Shown in pieces: positions 16,757 through 25,193 of a stretch of DNA of 43,305 nt; position 1 is the first letter of the stretch, and each line of letters starts with the position of its first letter. The stretch comes from an uncultured Bacteroidales bacterium (GTDB lineage: Bacteria > Bacteroidota > Bacteroidia > Bacteroidales > Paludibacteraceae). The position numbers and the translations under genes were made by a program. The notes beneath the pieces were generated by a model that made no database searches, was not told where the DNA came from, and saw only the letters and a program-made list of their open reading frames with translations. The stretch spans positions 1-43,305 of the forward strand of contig CADBYS010000034.1 in assembly GCA_902798965.1 (NCBI GenBank), in the 5' to 3' direction.

Positions 16757-16788
16757 TTTGCATATTTCCCAGAAAAGTTGTACCTTTG
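16757..16788 (+). promoter_or_regulatory. promoter of the YafQ-type TA operon
   Basis: TTTG (16757-16760), 20-nt spacer, TACCTTTG (16781-16788). It decides the antitoxin start, since the longer open frame from 16736 would begin upstream of the promoter. Confidence 0.7.
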
Positions 16789-16828
16789 CGACGTCAAAGG
16801 TAACGGACAACAAAGAAAGGAGGCAGAT

Positions 16829-17032
16829 ATGCAAGCTGCAGTAGCACAAAATTATGATGTAGTACAAGTTCAGGTACCGCACTTGGAGTTGAAAAGATTC
16901 AAAACCATCGTCAAGGCTTTAGGATGCATGGTGGAACCCCTAAGTCCTATAGAACGCTCTCTTCGTGAAGCAGAGCAAGGGAAGATTATTCACTATGATT
17001 CGTTGGATGATTTAATTAAGGAGATAGGCTGA
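16829..17032 (+). CDS. antitoxin of a YafQ-type TA module
   Basis: Small protein of 67 residues (MQAAVAQNYDVVQVQVP...) that probably neutralises the toxin encoded directly downstream and represses the shared promoter. Start chosen at 16829 because AAAGGAGG sits 7 bp upstream and the promoter lies at 16757-16788. The N-terminal half is beta-like (VVQVQVPHLELKRF) and the C-terminal half an acidic helix (SLREAEQGKIIHYDSLDDLI). The stop codon shares one base with the toxin start (TGATG), so translation is probably coupled. The C-terminal 27 residues resemble the mini-ORF at 17324. Sequence family not firmly recognised. Confidence 0.75.
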   Translation: MQAAVAQNYDVVQVQVPHLELKRFKTIVKALGCMVEPLSPIERSLREAEQGKIIHYDSLDDLIKEIG

Positions 17033-17331
17033 TGTATAGTTTGAATATTACTCCACAATTTAAACGCGATGCGAACAAATGTAAGCGACAGGGCAAAAGA
17101 ATGGAGCTTCTTTGGGAGGCAGCCCGTATTTTAATAAACGAAGGCACTCTTCCAGATTCTTATAAACCACACATGCTACACGATGAGTTTGCCGGTTGTT
17201 GGGAGTGCCATATTGAGGATGATTGGTTGCTGATCTGGAAGCAAAACGACTTTAAGTTGACATTACTTTTTACAAATACAGGTTCGCACGAGTATTTATT
17301 TAATAAAAAGAAAGGAGCACAACATGAGTGA
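17032..17331 (+). CDS. YafQ-family mRNA endonuclease toxin
   Basis: A 99-residue RelE/YafQ-superfamily toxin, a ribosome-dependent mRNA nuclease that halts translation when not bound by antitoxin. The catalytic pattern known for YafQ is present: His47 (or His50), His60 and Asp64 in ECHIEDDWLLIW, His86 in TGSHEYLF and Phe90. The length fits the family. The 3' end overlaps by 8 nt the start of a 35-codon ORF that has its own ribosome-binding site. Cytoplasmic. Confidence 0.88.
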   Translation: MYSLNITPQFKRDANKCKRQGKRMELLWEAARILINEGTLPDSYKPHMLHDEFAGCWECHIEDDWLLIWKQNDFKLTLLFTNTGSHEYLFNKKKGAQHE

Positions 17332-17431
17332 TGAATTAAGAAAAGCATTAGAGATCTCACTTGAGCAAGAAGCTCGCGGAGAAGTTACCCATTACGAATC
17401 AGTAGAAGAGTTAATGAAAGCATTAGGGTAA
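17324..17431 (+). CDS. 35-residue mini-antitoxin-like peptide downstream of the toxin
   Basis: The peptide begins MSDELRKALEISLEQEARGE and ends VTHYESVEELMKALG. It has AAAGGAG 5 bp before the ATG and overlaps the toxin end by 8 nt. It aligns without gaps over 27 residues with the C-terminus of the upstream antitoxin: SL, G, HY, S, L, K and G are shared (SLREAEQGKIIHYDSLDDLI against SLEQEARGEVTHYESVEELM). In TA modules the antitoxin C-terminus is usually the toxin-binding part, so this looks like a free-standing toxin-binding tail without a DNA-binding half. It could instead be the remnant of a second antitoxin. A terminator follows 26 bp later. Confidence 0.65.
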   Translation: MSDELRKALEISLEQEARGEVTHYESVEELMKALG

Positions 17432-17456
17432 ACAATCCGAAATTATCATTTCTATA

Positions 17457-17488
17457 AGCAACAATTCCGAAAGGGGTTGTTGCTTTTG
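17457..17488 (+). terminator. intrinsic terminator of the YafQ-type TA operon
   Basis: AGCAACAATTCC (17457-17468), GAAA loop, GGGGTTGTTGCT (17473-17484), then TTTTG. Eight perfect outer pairs. Confidence 0.8.
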
Positions 17489-18172
17489 TATGTACACAAT
17501 CATCAAAAAAAGGAACAAGCTGAGAGGTAAAGCGCACAAAAAAGGAAGCTAACAAAAAAGGGCAGGCTGAGGGGAAGATGATTAAGACTTGGTTGGGAGG
17601 TTCTCGGGAGATGGTCGCGTGATGATCAGGTGAGGACATAGTAATGACAAGGGGATGATAAGGGGATGATAAGGACTAAATAGGATGACCACGATAAAAC
17701 CATGACAAAACCCCGATAAAACCCCGTGTAAGGTTCACACTTTTTAAGGTGAAAAGTGAAAGGTGAAAAGTGAAAGGTGGATGAGGGTTGAGGAAAGGGG
17801 AAAGTGCCAAAAGTGCCAGGCAAAAATTTGGGCTAAAGAGGTAATAAGCAGGTATTGGGTAGGCAAAAAGTAGCAATTGACCCCGATTAAGATCACCTAA
17901 GAGGGAAAAGCAACCGGAAAACAGCAATCACTCCCGATATTGACCCGTAAATGGAAGGACAATGGAACGGAAGGACAATGGGATTATTTGGGTCAATCAT
18001 TAAAAACTATTAAAAACTATTACGAAGGAGTTGATTAGTCAAAAATTGCCCAAAATGATCCAAAAATTAAAAAATGGAATAACAATAGCGACAAAGCTAC
18101 AAGAACGTCAGGATCGTCAAGAACGACAACGGAAATATAGCAACATAACGGACACCATTAAACGAAAGAGTT
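17489..18172. other. 684-bp intergenic region with simple repeats
   Basis: No credible gene. It contains GGGGATGATAA repeats (17650-17672), CCCCGATAAAA repeats (17711-17725), a 7-nt-period GTGAAAR array (17749-17780), a TAAAAACTAT 10-nt repeat (18000-18019) and a leader at 18085-18150 resembling the one before the ORF6N gene. No consensus promoter was identified for the gene that follows. Confidence 0.6.
17749..17780. repeat. 7-nt-period GTGAAAR repeat
   Basis: GTGAAAA, GTGAAAG, GTGAAAA, GTGAAAG, GTGG. Very similar units occur at 24744-24779, across the stop codon of the 1373-residue protein gene. Confidence 0.8.
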
Positions 18173-18670
18173 ATGGCAAAAGACAATAATATACATATGA
18201 CACAGAAAACAATCATAGCAAATTATGGTACCGAGAATGTGGGGAAAACAACGTCGGTTAAGTTGGTGTACCATAAACTCCACCAACTTATCGCAGATGA
18301 AAACTGCCGTGACCTTCATTCGCCGGAAGATAACAACGGAGACCTTTGTGCTATCATTACTATCAATAACAAAAAAGTAGGTATCTCCAGTTTGGGCGAT
18401 AATATAGAGCAATATGCTGAATGGTTAGACGAATTAGTCGGAGAAGAATGTGATATTATCCTTGTCGCCTGTCATGATTATGATGATACGACTAAAAAGA
18501 TATATAGTCTCCAAGCAAAAGGCTATCGCATTTTGTGGACAGAAAACGCTCGTATTTACGAAGAGATAGATAAAAACATCCATAACGCTCCGAAGGCATT
18601 ACTATCTCGCTTCAACGAGCAATGGGCGGAGGAGATAGCTAACTTGATTGATAATTGGTGTTATGCATAA
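18173..18670 (+). CDS. small P-loop NTPase of unknown role
   Basis: A 165-residue protein with a Walker A motif GTENVGKT at 19-26 followed by TSV, near the N-terminus. A strand with small residues follows (KVGISSLGD, about 68-76) and a hydrophobic strand (CDIILVACHDYDD, about 93-105) that could serve as a Walker B-like segment, then WTENARIYEE. No further domain. An internal start at Met9 (MTQKTIIANY) is possible. It lies 39 bp upstream of a PIN-like nuclease gene on the same strand, so the two may act as a pair. I do not recognise the family. Confidence 0.6.
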   Translation: MAKDNNIHMTQKTIIANYGTENVGKTTSVKLVYHKLHQLIADENCRDLHSPEDNNGDLCAIITINNKKVGISSLGDNIEQYAEWLDELVGEECDIILVACHDYDDTTKKIYSLQAKGYRILWTENARIYEEIDKNIHNAPKALLSRFNEQWAEEIANLIDNWCYA

Positions 18671-18709
18671 GTATACTGATTAAATGGCTTAAAATAAAAA
18701 TTGAGCAAA

Positions 18710-19669
18710 ATGCAATATGTAATTTATGATACGAATGAGTATGTGAGAATGGTTGGTGATTCAAACAAGCCATTCAACCAAATTGAAGAAAGCGTGGCGC
18801 GCTTGCATAACTGTGAGCAACGCTTATCTTTGGTGCCCATTCTCAATACTACAGTTGCCTTTGAGCTTATTAAACATCTTGCAAGTAATGACCCCAATGA
18901 ATTGAATTTGTATATAAGAGCTTGTTATGCGTTAGCTATTCATTGTCGTCCTTCATTCCCAATTATGACAAAGAATCCCATCGCATCATATATAGAGAAT
19001 GAATTTCAAAAGCAGTTGGTAAGTATTGACTATTTGATTAAGTTCTTGCAAGAGATGATCAATAACCCAACACCACAAACGATTGCAGCAAATTCGAAAT
19101 TGATTGAGCGAGTTGACAATTATTTATATAATGTAGGGATAAACTACTTAGCGGATTTGCAACGGCTGCGTCCTCAATTTCAGACTCAAGATGATCAACG
19201 GAAATGGATGCTCCAAATAGTCAATACTAAGGATTATTTACAATATCGAGCAACATCATTCCTTGAAAGCCTGGTTGTTGCATGTCGTGAAGTTGACTCT
19301 AGGAAAGTTATTACAGCCAATACATTAAGAAAGTTCGTCCAAGAACATCCTACTTACATAGAAATATGGCGTGAATTTGACAAAAAGTACATTGAAGGAG
19401 GCTATAATCTTCAGAAACTTAAAACGGCAAACACCTTTTGGGATGCAGAGATATGTTATCATCTCGGAACAACGGTAAATAATCACAAGGTATATATTGT
19501 TACTGAAGAGAATATGTTACATCGAGCAGCAAAGAAAGCTCATCAAAGCAACTGGATGTTAAAGATTAATCAAGTCCATACATTCAACAAGATACGTTTC
19601 TATTTTCGGAACTTCTTGGCATTGATACAAAAACCATGGTGGACGATTATACGTACACAAAAGAACTAA
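18710..19669 (+). CDS. PIN-like domain protein (putative ribonuclease)
   Basis: A 319-residue protein with the spaced acidic residues of a PIN nuclease: Asp7 in VIYDTNEYV, Glu52 in AFELIKHL, Asp245 in FWDAEICYHLG and Glu266 in YIVTEENMLHRAAKKA. The middle, about 60-240, is a helical insertion longer than in VapC-type toxins (about 130 residues in all). The start is the ATG at 18710; a TTG at 18701 would add three residues. It probably cleaves RNA or another nucleic acid. The partner may be the upstream P-loop protein, and no small antitoxin gene is adjacent. Confidence 0.65.
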   Translation: MQYVIYDTNEYVRMVGDSNKPFNQIEESVARLHNCEQRLSLVPILNTTVAFELIKHLASNDPNELNLYIRACYALAIHCRPSFPIMTKNPIASYIENEFQKQLVSIDYLIKFLQEMINNPTPQTIAANSKLIERVDNYLYNVGINYLADLQRLRPQFQTQDDQRKWMLQIVNTKDYLQYRATSFLESLVVACREVDSRKVITANTLRKFVQEHPTYIEIWREFDKKYIEGGYNLQKLKTANTFWDAEICYHLGTTVNNHKVYIVTEENMLHRAAKKAHQSNWMLKINQVHTFNKIRFYFRNFLALIQKPWWTIIRTQKN

Positions 19670-19760
19670 CCCGTTGATGCCGGATGCAGGAAACGATATT
19701 TAGAAAATTTGAGGATTAGAACGGAATATGGAACAAGCAAAATAGGAGCCATTAAAGTAT

Positions 19761-20597
19761 ATGAAAGATGAAATAGAAAATAGAGCAGCAGTAGCACAAG
19801 GGATATTGAATGAGCAGTACCCTCGCTATTTGTATAAGTTCAGGACACTTGAGTCGGCGGTTAGAGATCTGAGGATTCCGTCCATCTATATGAATTCTAT
19901 TGTGAACTTTAATGACCCATATGAAGGACACTTTGTTTTAGATAGTAAAAACACAACAGTAGAATGGGAAACATTTTTACAAAATATAGGGTATAAAAGT
20001 AGTAATATAAAGAAAAAGGCAGTATATTATGCTGCTAATCCCGACAAGGCGCAGAAGTTATTAGAACCAATTATTCGAGACAATTTAGAAAAAAGTGGCG
20101 TCTTCTGTTTTAGTAAAGGGTACGACAAAATTCCGATGTGGGCATACTACGCAGAAGATCATAAAGGTATTTGTATCGAGTATGATCCATTGCAAGATGA
20201 ACAGTTATGCGATAGTTTGTTGCCGATGAATTATTCGAAAGATTATGTGCGCTTTAACTACATAAATGAGCCTTTCGGAGTAACTCGGTCAATTACACAA
20301 AAAGCTGATTGCTGGGCGGGGGAAGATGAGTTTAGGCTTATAAAGGTCGGAGAAGCACGCAAGCTTTTGACTATTAATCCACAAGCAATTACCTCTGTCA
20401 TTCTTGGTTGCAAGTTTGCAGATAGTGTAACAAAAGATCCAAAACGAAAGGAACTCACAAAGGAATTGTTGCAACTTTTGCTTAATCCCAAATATAGTCA
20501 TGTTATTTTAGAAGTATGTCAACAAAATAAAAATGATTACTTACTACAAAAGCATGCTGTAGATATTTCATTTTTACAAGCGTTAGTAACAATTTAA
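19761..20597 (+). CDS. DUF2971 domain-containing protein
   Basis: A 278-residue cytoplasmic protein with the DUF2971 pattern: YLYKFRTLESA near 24, NFNDPYEG at 49-56, VFCFSKGYDKIPMWAYYAED and HKGICIEYD at about 114-142, and WAGEDEFRLIK near 190. Biochemical function is unknown. The family is common in genomic islands, often near phage-defence genes. There are 91 bp to the gene before it and 34 bp to the next, so its place in an operon is unclear. Confidence 0.85.
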   Translation: MKDEIENRAAVAQGILNEQYPRYLYKFRTLESAVRDLRIPSIYMNSIVNFNDPYEGHFVLDSKNTTVEWETFLQNIGYKSSNIKKKAVYYAANPDKAQKLLEPIIRDNLEKSGVFCFSKGYDKIPMWAYYAEDHKGICIEYDPLQDEQLCDSLLPMNYSKDYVRFNYINEPFGVTRSITQKADCWAGEDEFRLIKVGEARKLLTINPQAITSVILGCKFADSVTKDPKRKELTKELLQLLLNPKYSHVILEVCQQNKNDYLLQKHAVDISFLQALVTI

Positions 20598-20631
20598 ATA
20601 TTGAATATTAACATATAAAAAATCATAAACA

Positions 20632-23600
20632 ATGAAAAACTTTAAAGTTAAATGGCTATTACTGAGTTTTATTCTTAGTATTGCAAGCATTAACACCGCG
20701 TGGGCGGAAACTATTCCGGCAAACACAATCATCTATGTGGATGTTGCTAATCTCAATAATGGCGATTGGGATGCATCCGGAACGGCTTACTATATGTCTG
20801 TGACGGCCTCAGAAAACTCAAGCCACACGACAACAGCAACCAACACAACAGGTGCGGGAAGTTATGCGCCTAAAAAAGATACATGGATTACGCTTGCACA
20901 AGTTGCTGGCAATTTATATGCGGGAAAGGTGACTTCGCAGTCCACAACCGGCAAAGTATCATTTTGGACAAAAAATGAAAGTTCGTATGATAACTGTTGG
21001 GAAGTAAATGCTGCTTTAGCGCAAAGTTATGTTTCTTCGAAGCGCAAGTTTACGATTTCTTCTGATCACACAAATCACGGAGACCGAAGGACATCTTGTT
21101 TTGGAACGACTACAAGTTCTATCGATTTGTTTACAGGAGGACAGAAACTTTATTTGAGAGTAGGTACTAATTGGAAAACAAAAGACGGTAGTGGTAATAG
21201 TCCTCGCTTTGCTGCATGTTTCTTAGGACAAACTGGACAAACATGGGCTAAATTCACAAAAGTAACAGGAGATTATTATGTTGTCACTGTTCCTACGTCG
21301 GGAGCGGGAGAATGGCCATATGTTATTGTCTGTCGTATGAATGGTGGCAATACTACAGATTCTTGGAGTAATGTATATAATCAAACAGATGACTTGGCTC
21401 CAAGTTCAGATGGTCAGGGATTCAATAACTGTGTTTGGATTGCTGATGATGCCTGGAGTAATAGTTCCAGTTGGACGAAATATGCACCGAGCCCTGCTGT
21501 TTGGAAAACAGATGATCATGATTACACTACGAATAAGTTCGTAGATGGATCTGTTGGAATCTCCTTAAATGCAAATACTACGTATTATTTCAAGATAGCA
21601 GATGGTGTAGAAGGAGGATGGTGGGGATGCTCGGATAATGATGATTACAGAAAATCGTTCGTGGGACAATCAGAAAAGCATACATTATATTCTGGAGGTA
21701 TAGATGCTCAAAAAGTAATTATCCTTAAAACAGCCGGAGCCGGAACATATACTTTCCATTGGAATAGTTCTACGCACCAAGTATCAGTAACTTATCCAAC
21801 TGTTACGCACCCCAGTAGCGATTATATCTATTTTAAGAATAATCGCAAATGGCCTAATGTAATGGGGCATCTATTTAATGGAACTCCGGCAAGTACTGCA
21901 TGGCATGCTTTGCCTGTTTTGGATTCCGTAAATTTTGATGGAACATACTACCATTATGCAGCAGCTGGTGGCAGCACAAATATTCTAGTAGCTAAAGAAA
22001 CTACAGATGCCTGGGATGACAAGACTGCCGATTTGACGGTAAGCAAAGGAAAGGGCAAATGGTATGATGTTGTAAACAAAAGTACGAAATCTAGTGAGGA
22101 TGCTACCAAATGGAAAACGTTTGATGCTACATTAACGCTACTTACGACTCAAGGCGAGACGAGAAATCCTTCTCCGACCAGTATTACTGTAACATATGGT
22201 GCAGGTACTAATATCAATACTGATTTTATTTCTACAAGCCCGCAACATACAAACTATTCATTCGGCGGCTACTATACTGAGCCAGGAGGCTCCGGCACAC
22301 AAGTAATAACCGCATCAGAGGTGATTCCTACTAATTTGGAAGGTTACACTTCATCCGGAAAATGGATTAAGACCGGTGCTTCTGTTTCTGCAAATCTTTA
22401 TGCAAAATGGACGCAGAATGTTACTTTGAATAAGCATAATGATGAAAGTAATGGCAGCGTGACGATGACATACAATTCCAACTCACATCCGGCGATTACA
22501 ACCCCGACGAGAACAGGTTACACCTTTACCGGTTGGTACGCTGCAGCAGATGGAAATGCTTTGGTCATTGCGACAGACGGTACGTTGCAGAATAGAACAT
22601 CCTATACAGATGCAAGTGGCAAATGGACGAACTCTGGTTCTGCTCCGACTTTACATGCTCATTGGACAGAAGACACGCACACTGTGTCGGTTGCAGCGGG
22701 AAGTCATGGATCAATAAGCGGATCTGTTTCCTCTGTTACGGGTGTAGGTATTGCAACGGCTTCATCAGAAATCACTGCAGTTCGTGATAATGGCTACGAT
22801 TTTGTGAATTGGACATTGCCTACAGGCGTAACGGCCGCTGCTGGATATTCTGCAACAAGCAACCCTATTAGCATTAATGCGACAGCGGATGGCGTAACTA
22901 TTACTGCTAATTTTACCGCACACACTTATAGTATCACGCTTGATAAGGGTGACCATGGAGCAGCTGATGGATCGGCTACGGTAGTATTTAATACATCTAC
23001 ACTAGCAAGTAGTTCTCTTGTATCGGCTAATCCGGGTTATCAACACGAAGGATATTACGATGGTAATACAAAAGTGCTTAATGTTGATGGTACGTTTGCT
23101 GGAACTAATGTATCAGGTTATATTACAAGCGGCAAGTGGAGCAAGTATGATGCCGACGCTACGTTAACAGCTAAATTTTCACCGGTAGCGCTTACATTCG
23201 AAGGCGATGTAGTAGGTCACGCAACAGAATGGAACGAGGAAGATAACTGGTCACCGGCTTGCGTGCCGACGATTGAGCATGATGTGGTTATTGACAAGCC
23301 AGTAGTTGTAAATATTACTGATGCAAAGGCCAAGAGCGTGAAGATTTACAATAAAGAGAGTACCACACACACAGGTAAGTTGACTATTGGTGCGGGTAAG
23401 GCACTGGTTGTAGCAGAGGATATCAAGAAGACTGAGGATGGTAGCACAAAGATTGCAACAACTGCTGATGTGCTGCATATCGAAGCGGGAGATGGTTTAA
23501 CCGGCAATGGCGCTCTTGTTTGGGGCACAAGCGGAACTCCCGGCGATGCACAGGTTGATTTCTATACGGCGGCTTTAGGTGTAAAAGGAAATACTACCTC

Positions 23601-24753
23601 TAAAAACCAATATATAGGAACACCGTTTAGCAATGACCAGCAAGTGCTGTATCAGTTCTATTATTCGTGGGTGTATAAGATTGAGTATTCAGATGATGGC
23701 GAACCTTACTGGACACCTCTGGCAAGCGATGCTGCCATGAATGAATTTGAAGGATACGATCTGATTTCCGCTTACAATGCAGCAACTACATATCAGATGG
23801 AAGGAACATTGGTAAGCAACGGCAATGTTACTCTCACTACAGGAACTACACCTGCTCTATATTATAATGGTTCGTCCAAGACGGAGAATGTTCTTGCCAA
23901 CTCATGGGTTGCGCCAATTAAGATAAACACCATGGATGCTACCAATAATTTCAGTAACGTTGAGGGCACAATATATATCTTTAATATGGGTAGCGAAACA
24001 GATGGAAGTGGAGGAACAGGCGGAGGAGCCGGTAACTATTCCACTTATACAATCGGATCTGCAGGTGAAACAGTTATTCCATCCATGCAGTCATTCTCAG
24101 TATATACAACAGGTTCAAGTCCAAGTCTGACTTTGAACTATACCAATTCGGTGAAGACTCCTGTGGCTAACGGTACGATGAACTCTGCCAACAGAGCCCC
24201 TGCTCGTAATCTTGCTGACGAAATGGATCTACTTAAATTGAATGTCGCGAGCGAAAATGGCTGGGGAGATGAGTTGAAGTTCTATATCCACGAGGATTTC
24301 ACAAACGAATTTGAGAATGGTTGGGATGGACATAAGATGTTCGGTTATCCTGAAGCTCCGCAATTATACGCGGTAAGCAATGATGGAGAGTTGGCCGTAG
24401 CGTGCGTACCTACAGCAGAGAACAATGTGATTGCTTTCACACCGGGTAGTGAGGATAATGAATATACATTCTCATTCACGTACGATGGCGATGAGGAGTA
24501 TTACCTCAAAGACACTAAGCTGAACATTGAGACGCTCATCAACACCGAGGCTACGTACACCTTTACCTCCGAGGCTCAGGATAGCGAAATGCGGTTCATC
24601 ATCATCAAGCATGCGCCGGCAGTGGCCACGGACGTGGAGACATCAGATATCAAAAATCAGAAATCAGATGTTCAGAAGATATTGCACAACGGGCAGCTGT
24701 ATATCATCCGCGATGGAGGAATATACTCAACTGATGGACAAATGGTGAAATGA
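20632..24753 (+). CDS. secreted Listeria-Bacteroides (InlB_B) repeat protein with C-terminal sorting tail
   Basis: A 1373-residue exported protein. Signal peptide 1-25 (KWLLLSFILSIASINTAWA). Residues about 30-480 are beta-rich with several WSNV/WSNS-type aromatic stretches of unknown family. At about 500-860 are four InlB_B-type repeats (NYSFGGYYTEPGG, YTFTGWYAAADG, YDFVNWTLPTG, YQHEGYYDGN). At about 870 the segment NWSPACVPTIEHDVVID resembles a module common in type IX secreted proteins. The tail KILHNGQLYIIRDGGIYSTD matches the tail of the 3270-residue protein and is probably the type IX sorting signal. A heptad repeat (24643-24675) lies just before the tail. Likely surface attached, with a binding or adhesion role inferred. 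Confidence 0.85.
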   Translation: MKNFKVKWLLLSFILSIASINTAWAETIPANTIIYVDVANLNNGDWDASGTAYYMSVTASENSSHTTTATNTTGAGSYAPKKDTWITLAQVAGNLYAGKVTSQSTTGKVSFWTKNESSYDNCWEVNAALAQSYVSSKRKFTISSDHTNHGDRRTSCFGTTTSSIDLFTGGQKLYLRVGTNWKTKDGSGNSPRFAACFLGQTGQTWAKFTKVTGDYYVVTVPTSGAGEWPYVIVCRMNGGNTTDSWSNVYNQTDDLAPSSDGQGFNNCVWIADDAWSNSSSWTKYAPSPAVWKTDDHDYTTNKFVDGSVGISLNANTTYYFKIADGVEGGWWGCSDNDDYRKSFVGQSEKHTLYSGGIDAQKVIILKTAGAGTYTFHWNSSTHQVSVTYPTVTHPSSDYIYFKNNRKWPNVMGHLFNGTPASTAWHALPVLDSVNFDGTYYHYAAAGGSTNILVAKETTDAWDDKTADLTVSKGKGKWYDVVNKSTKSSEDATKWKTFDATLTLLTTQGETRNPSPTSITVTYGAGTNINTDFISTSPQHTNYSFGGYYTEPGGSGTQVITASEVIPTNLEGYTSSGKWIKTGASVSANLYAKWTQNVTLNKHNDESNGSVTMTYNSNSHPAITTPTRTGYTFTGWYAAADGNALVIATDGTLQNRTSYTDASGKWTNSGSAPTLHAHWTEDTHTVSVAAGSHGSISGSVSSVTGVGIATASSEITAVRDNGYDFVNWTLPTGVTAAAGYSATSNPISINATADGVTITANFTAHTYSITLDKGDHGAADGSATVVFNTSTLASSSLVSANPGYQHEGYYDGNTKVLNVDGTFAGTNVSGYITSGKWSKYDADATLTAKFSPVALTFEGDVVGHATEWNEEDNWSPACVPTIEHDVVIDKPVVVNITDAKAKSVKIYNKESTTHTGKLTIGAGKALVVAEDIKKTEDGSTKIATTADVLHIEAGDGLTGNGALVWGTSGTPGDAQVDFYTAALGVKGNTTSKNQYIGTPFSNDQQVLYQFYYSWVYKIEYSDDGEPYWTPLASDAAMNEFEGYDLISAYNAATTYQMEGTLVSNGNVTLTTGTTPALYYNGSSKTENVLANSWVAPIKINTMDATNNFSNVEGTIYIFNMGSETDGSGGTGGGAGNYSTYTIGSAGETVIPSMQSFSVYTTGSSPSLTLNYTNSVKTPVANGTMNSANRAPARNLADEMDLLKLNVASENGWGDELKFYIHEDFTNEFENGWDGHKMFGYPEAPQLYAVSNDGELAVACVPTAENNVIAFTPGSEDNEYTFSFTYDGDEEYYLKDTKLNIETLINTEATYTFTSEAQDSEMRFIIIKHAPAVATDVETSDIKNQKSDVQKILHNGQLYIIRDGGIYSTDGQMVK
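24643..24675. repeat. 7-nt-period repeat inside the secreted protein gene
   Basis: TCAGATA, TCAAAAA, TCAGAAA, TCAGATG, TTCAG encoding TSDIKNQKSDVQK, between the last domain and the sorting tail. Confidence 0.75.
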
Positions 24754-24779
24754 AAGGTGAAAGGTGAAAAGTGAAAGGC
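24744..24779. repeat. GTGAAAR repeat spanning the stop codon
   Basis: Repeats of GTGAAAG/GTGAAAA around the TGA at 24751-24753; similar to the array at 17749-17780. Confidence 0.7.
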
Positions 24780-24800
24780 AAAAGACTTAATCTGATAAAT

Positions 24801-25193
24801 ATGAAAGATATGAAAAATAGAGTTATTGTTATGATCATGGCGGCAGTGTTCGCACTGCCTGCCATGGCGGGCTGGATCAAGCAAGAGCAACAACCAAACG
24901 CCACAGAGCAGCAGAGCGCATTCCAGTCCACAAGTGCCATGCAAGGTTCGGGTAGTCCTTATACCTCTACGCCCGCAGAACTGAACGACGAAGGCAAAGC
25001 GACGTACGAAGAGAAAACCGAGCCGGTGATCGTGGTAAGCGGCAGAAGGAAAGTTAAGCCGGTTACGCCTGATAAGGATCCTATGCCCGTGGGTGATGCG
25101 GTGTTACCGATGATGCTGATGGCTGCTGCCGCAGCCGGGGCGATGGCTTGGCGGAGACGCAAAGCTGCTGTCGATGCGGAATTAGGAAAATAA
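24801..25193 (+). CDS. small exported protein with PVGDA motif, C-terminal membrane helix and Arg tail
   Basis: A 130-residue protein: signal peptide 1-23 (MKNRVIVMIMAAVFALPAMA), then AFQSTSAMQGSGSPYTS at 40-56, a charged linker, PVGDA at 96-100, a hydrophobic helix 101-117 (VLPMMLMAAAAAGAMAW) and RRRK at 118-121. This order (short motif, helix, basic tail) is that of C-terminal sorting signals processed by a transpeptidase-like enzyme, but no such enzyme is encoded nearby. I have the impression that short proteins of this plan follow type IX secreted proteins in related Bacteroidales; I cannot confirm it here. The start is at 24801, or 24810; a GTG at 24771 would precede the signal peptide with an unlikely extension. 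Confidence 0.7.
   Translation: MKDMKNRVIVMIMAAVFALPAMAGWIKQEQQPNATEQQSAFQSTSAMQGSGSPYTSTPAELNDEGKATYEEKTEPVIVVSGRRKVKPVTPDKDPMPVGDAVLPMMLMAAAAAGAMAWRRRKAAVDAELGK

Noticed and set aside
16736-16828. 31-residue N-terminal extension of the YafQ-type antitoxin
   Set aside because: It would start upstream of, and run through, the promoter at 16757-16788, and a strong ribosome-binding site precedes the ATG at 16829.
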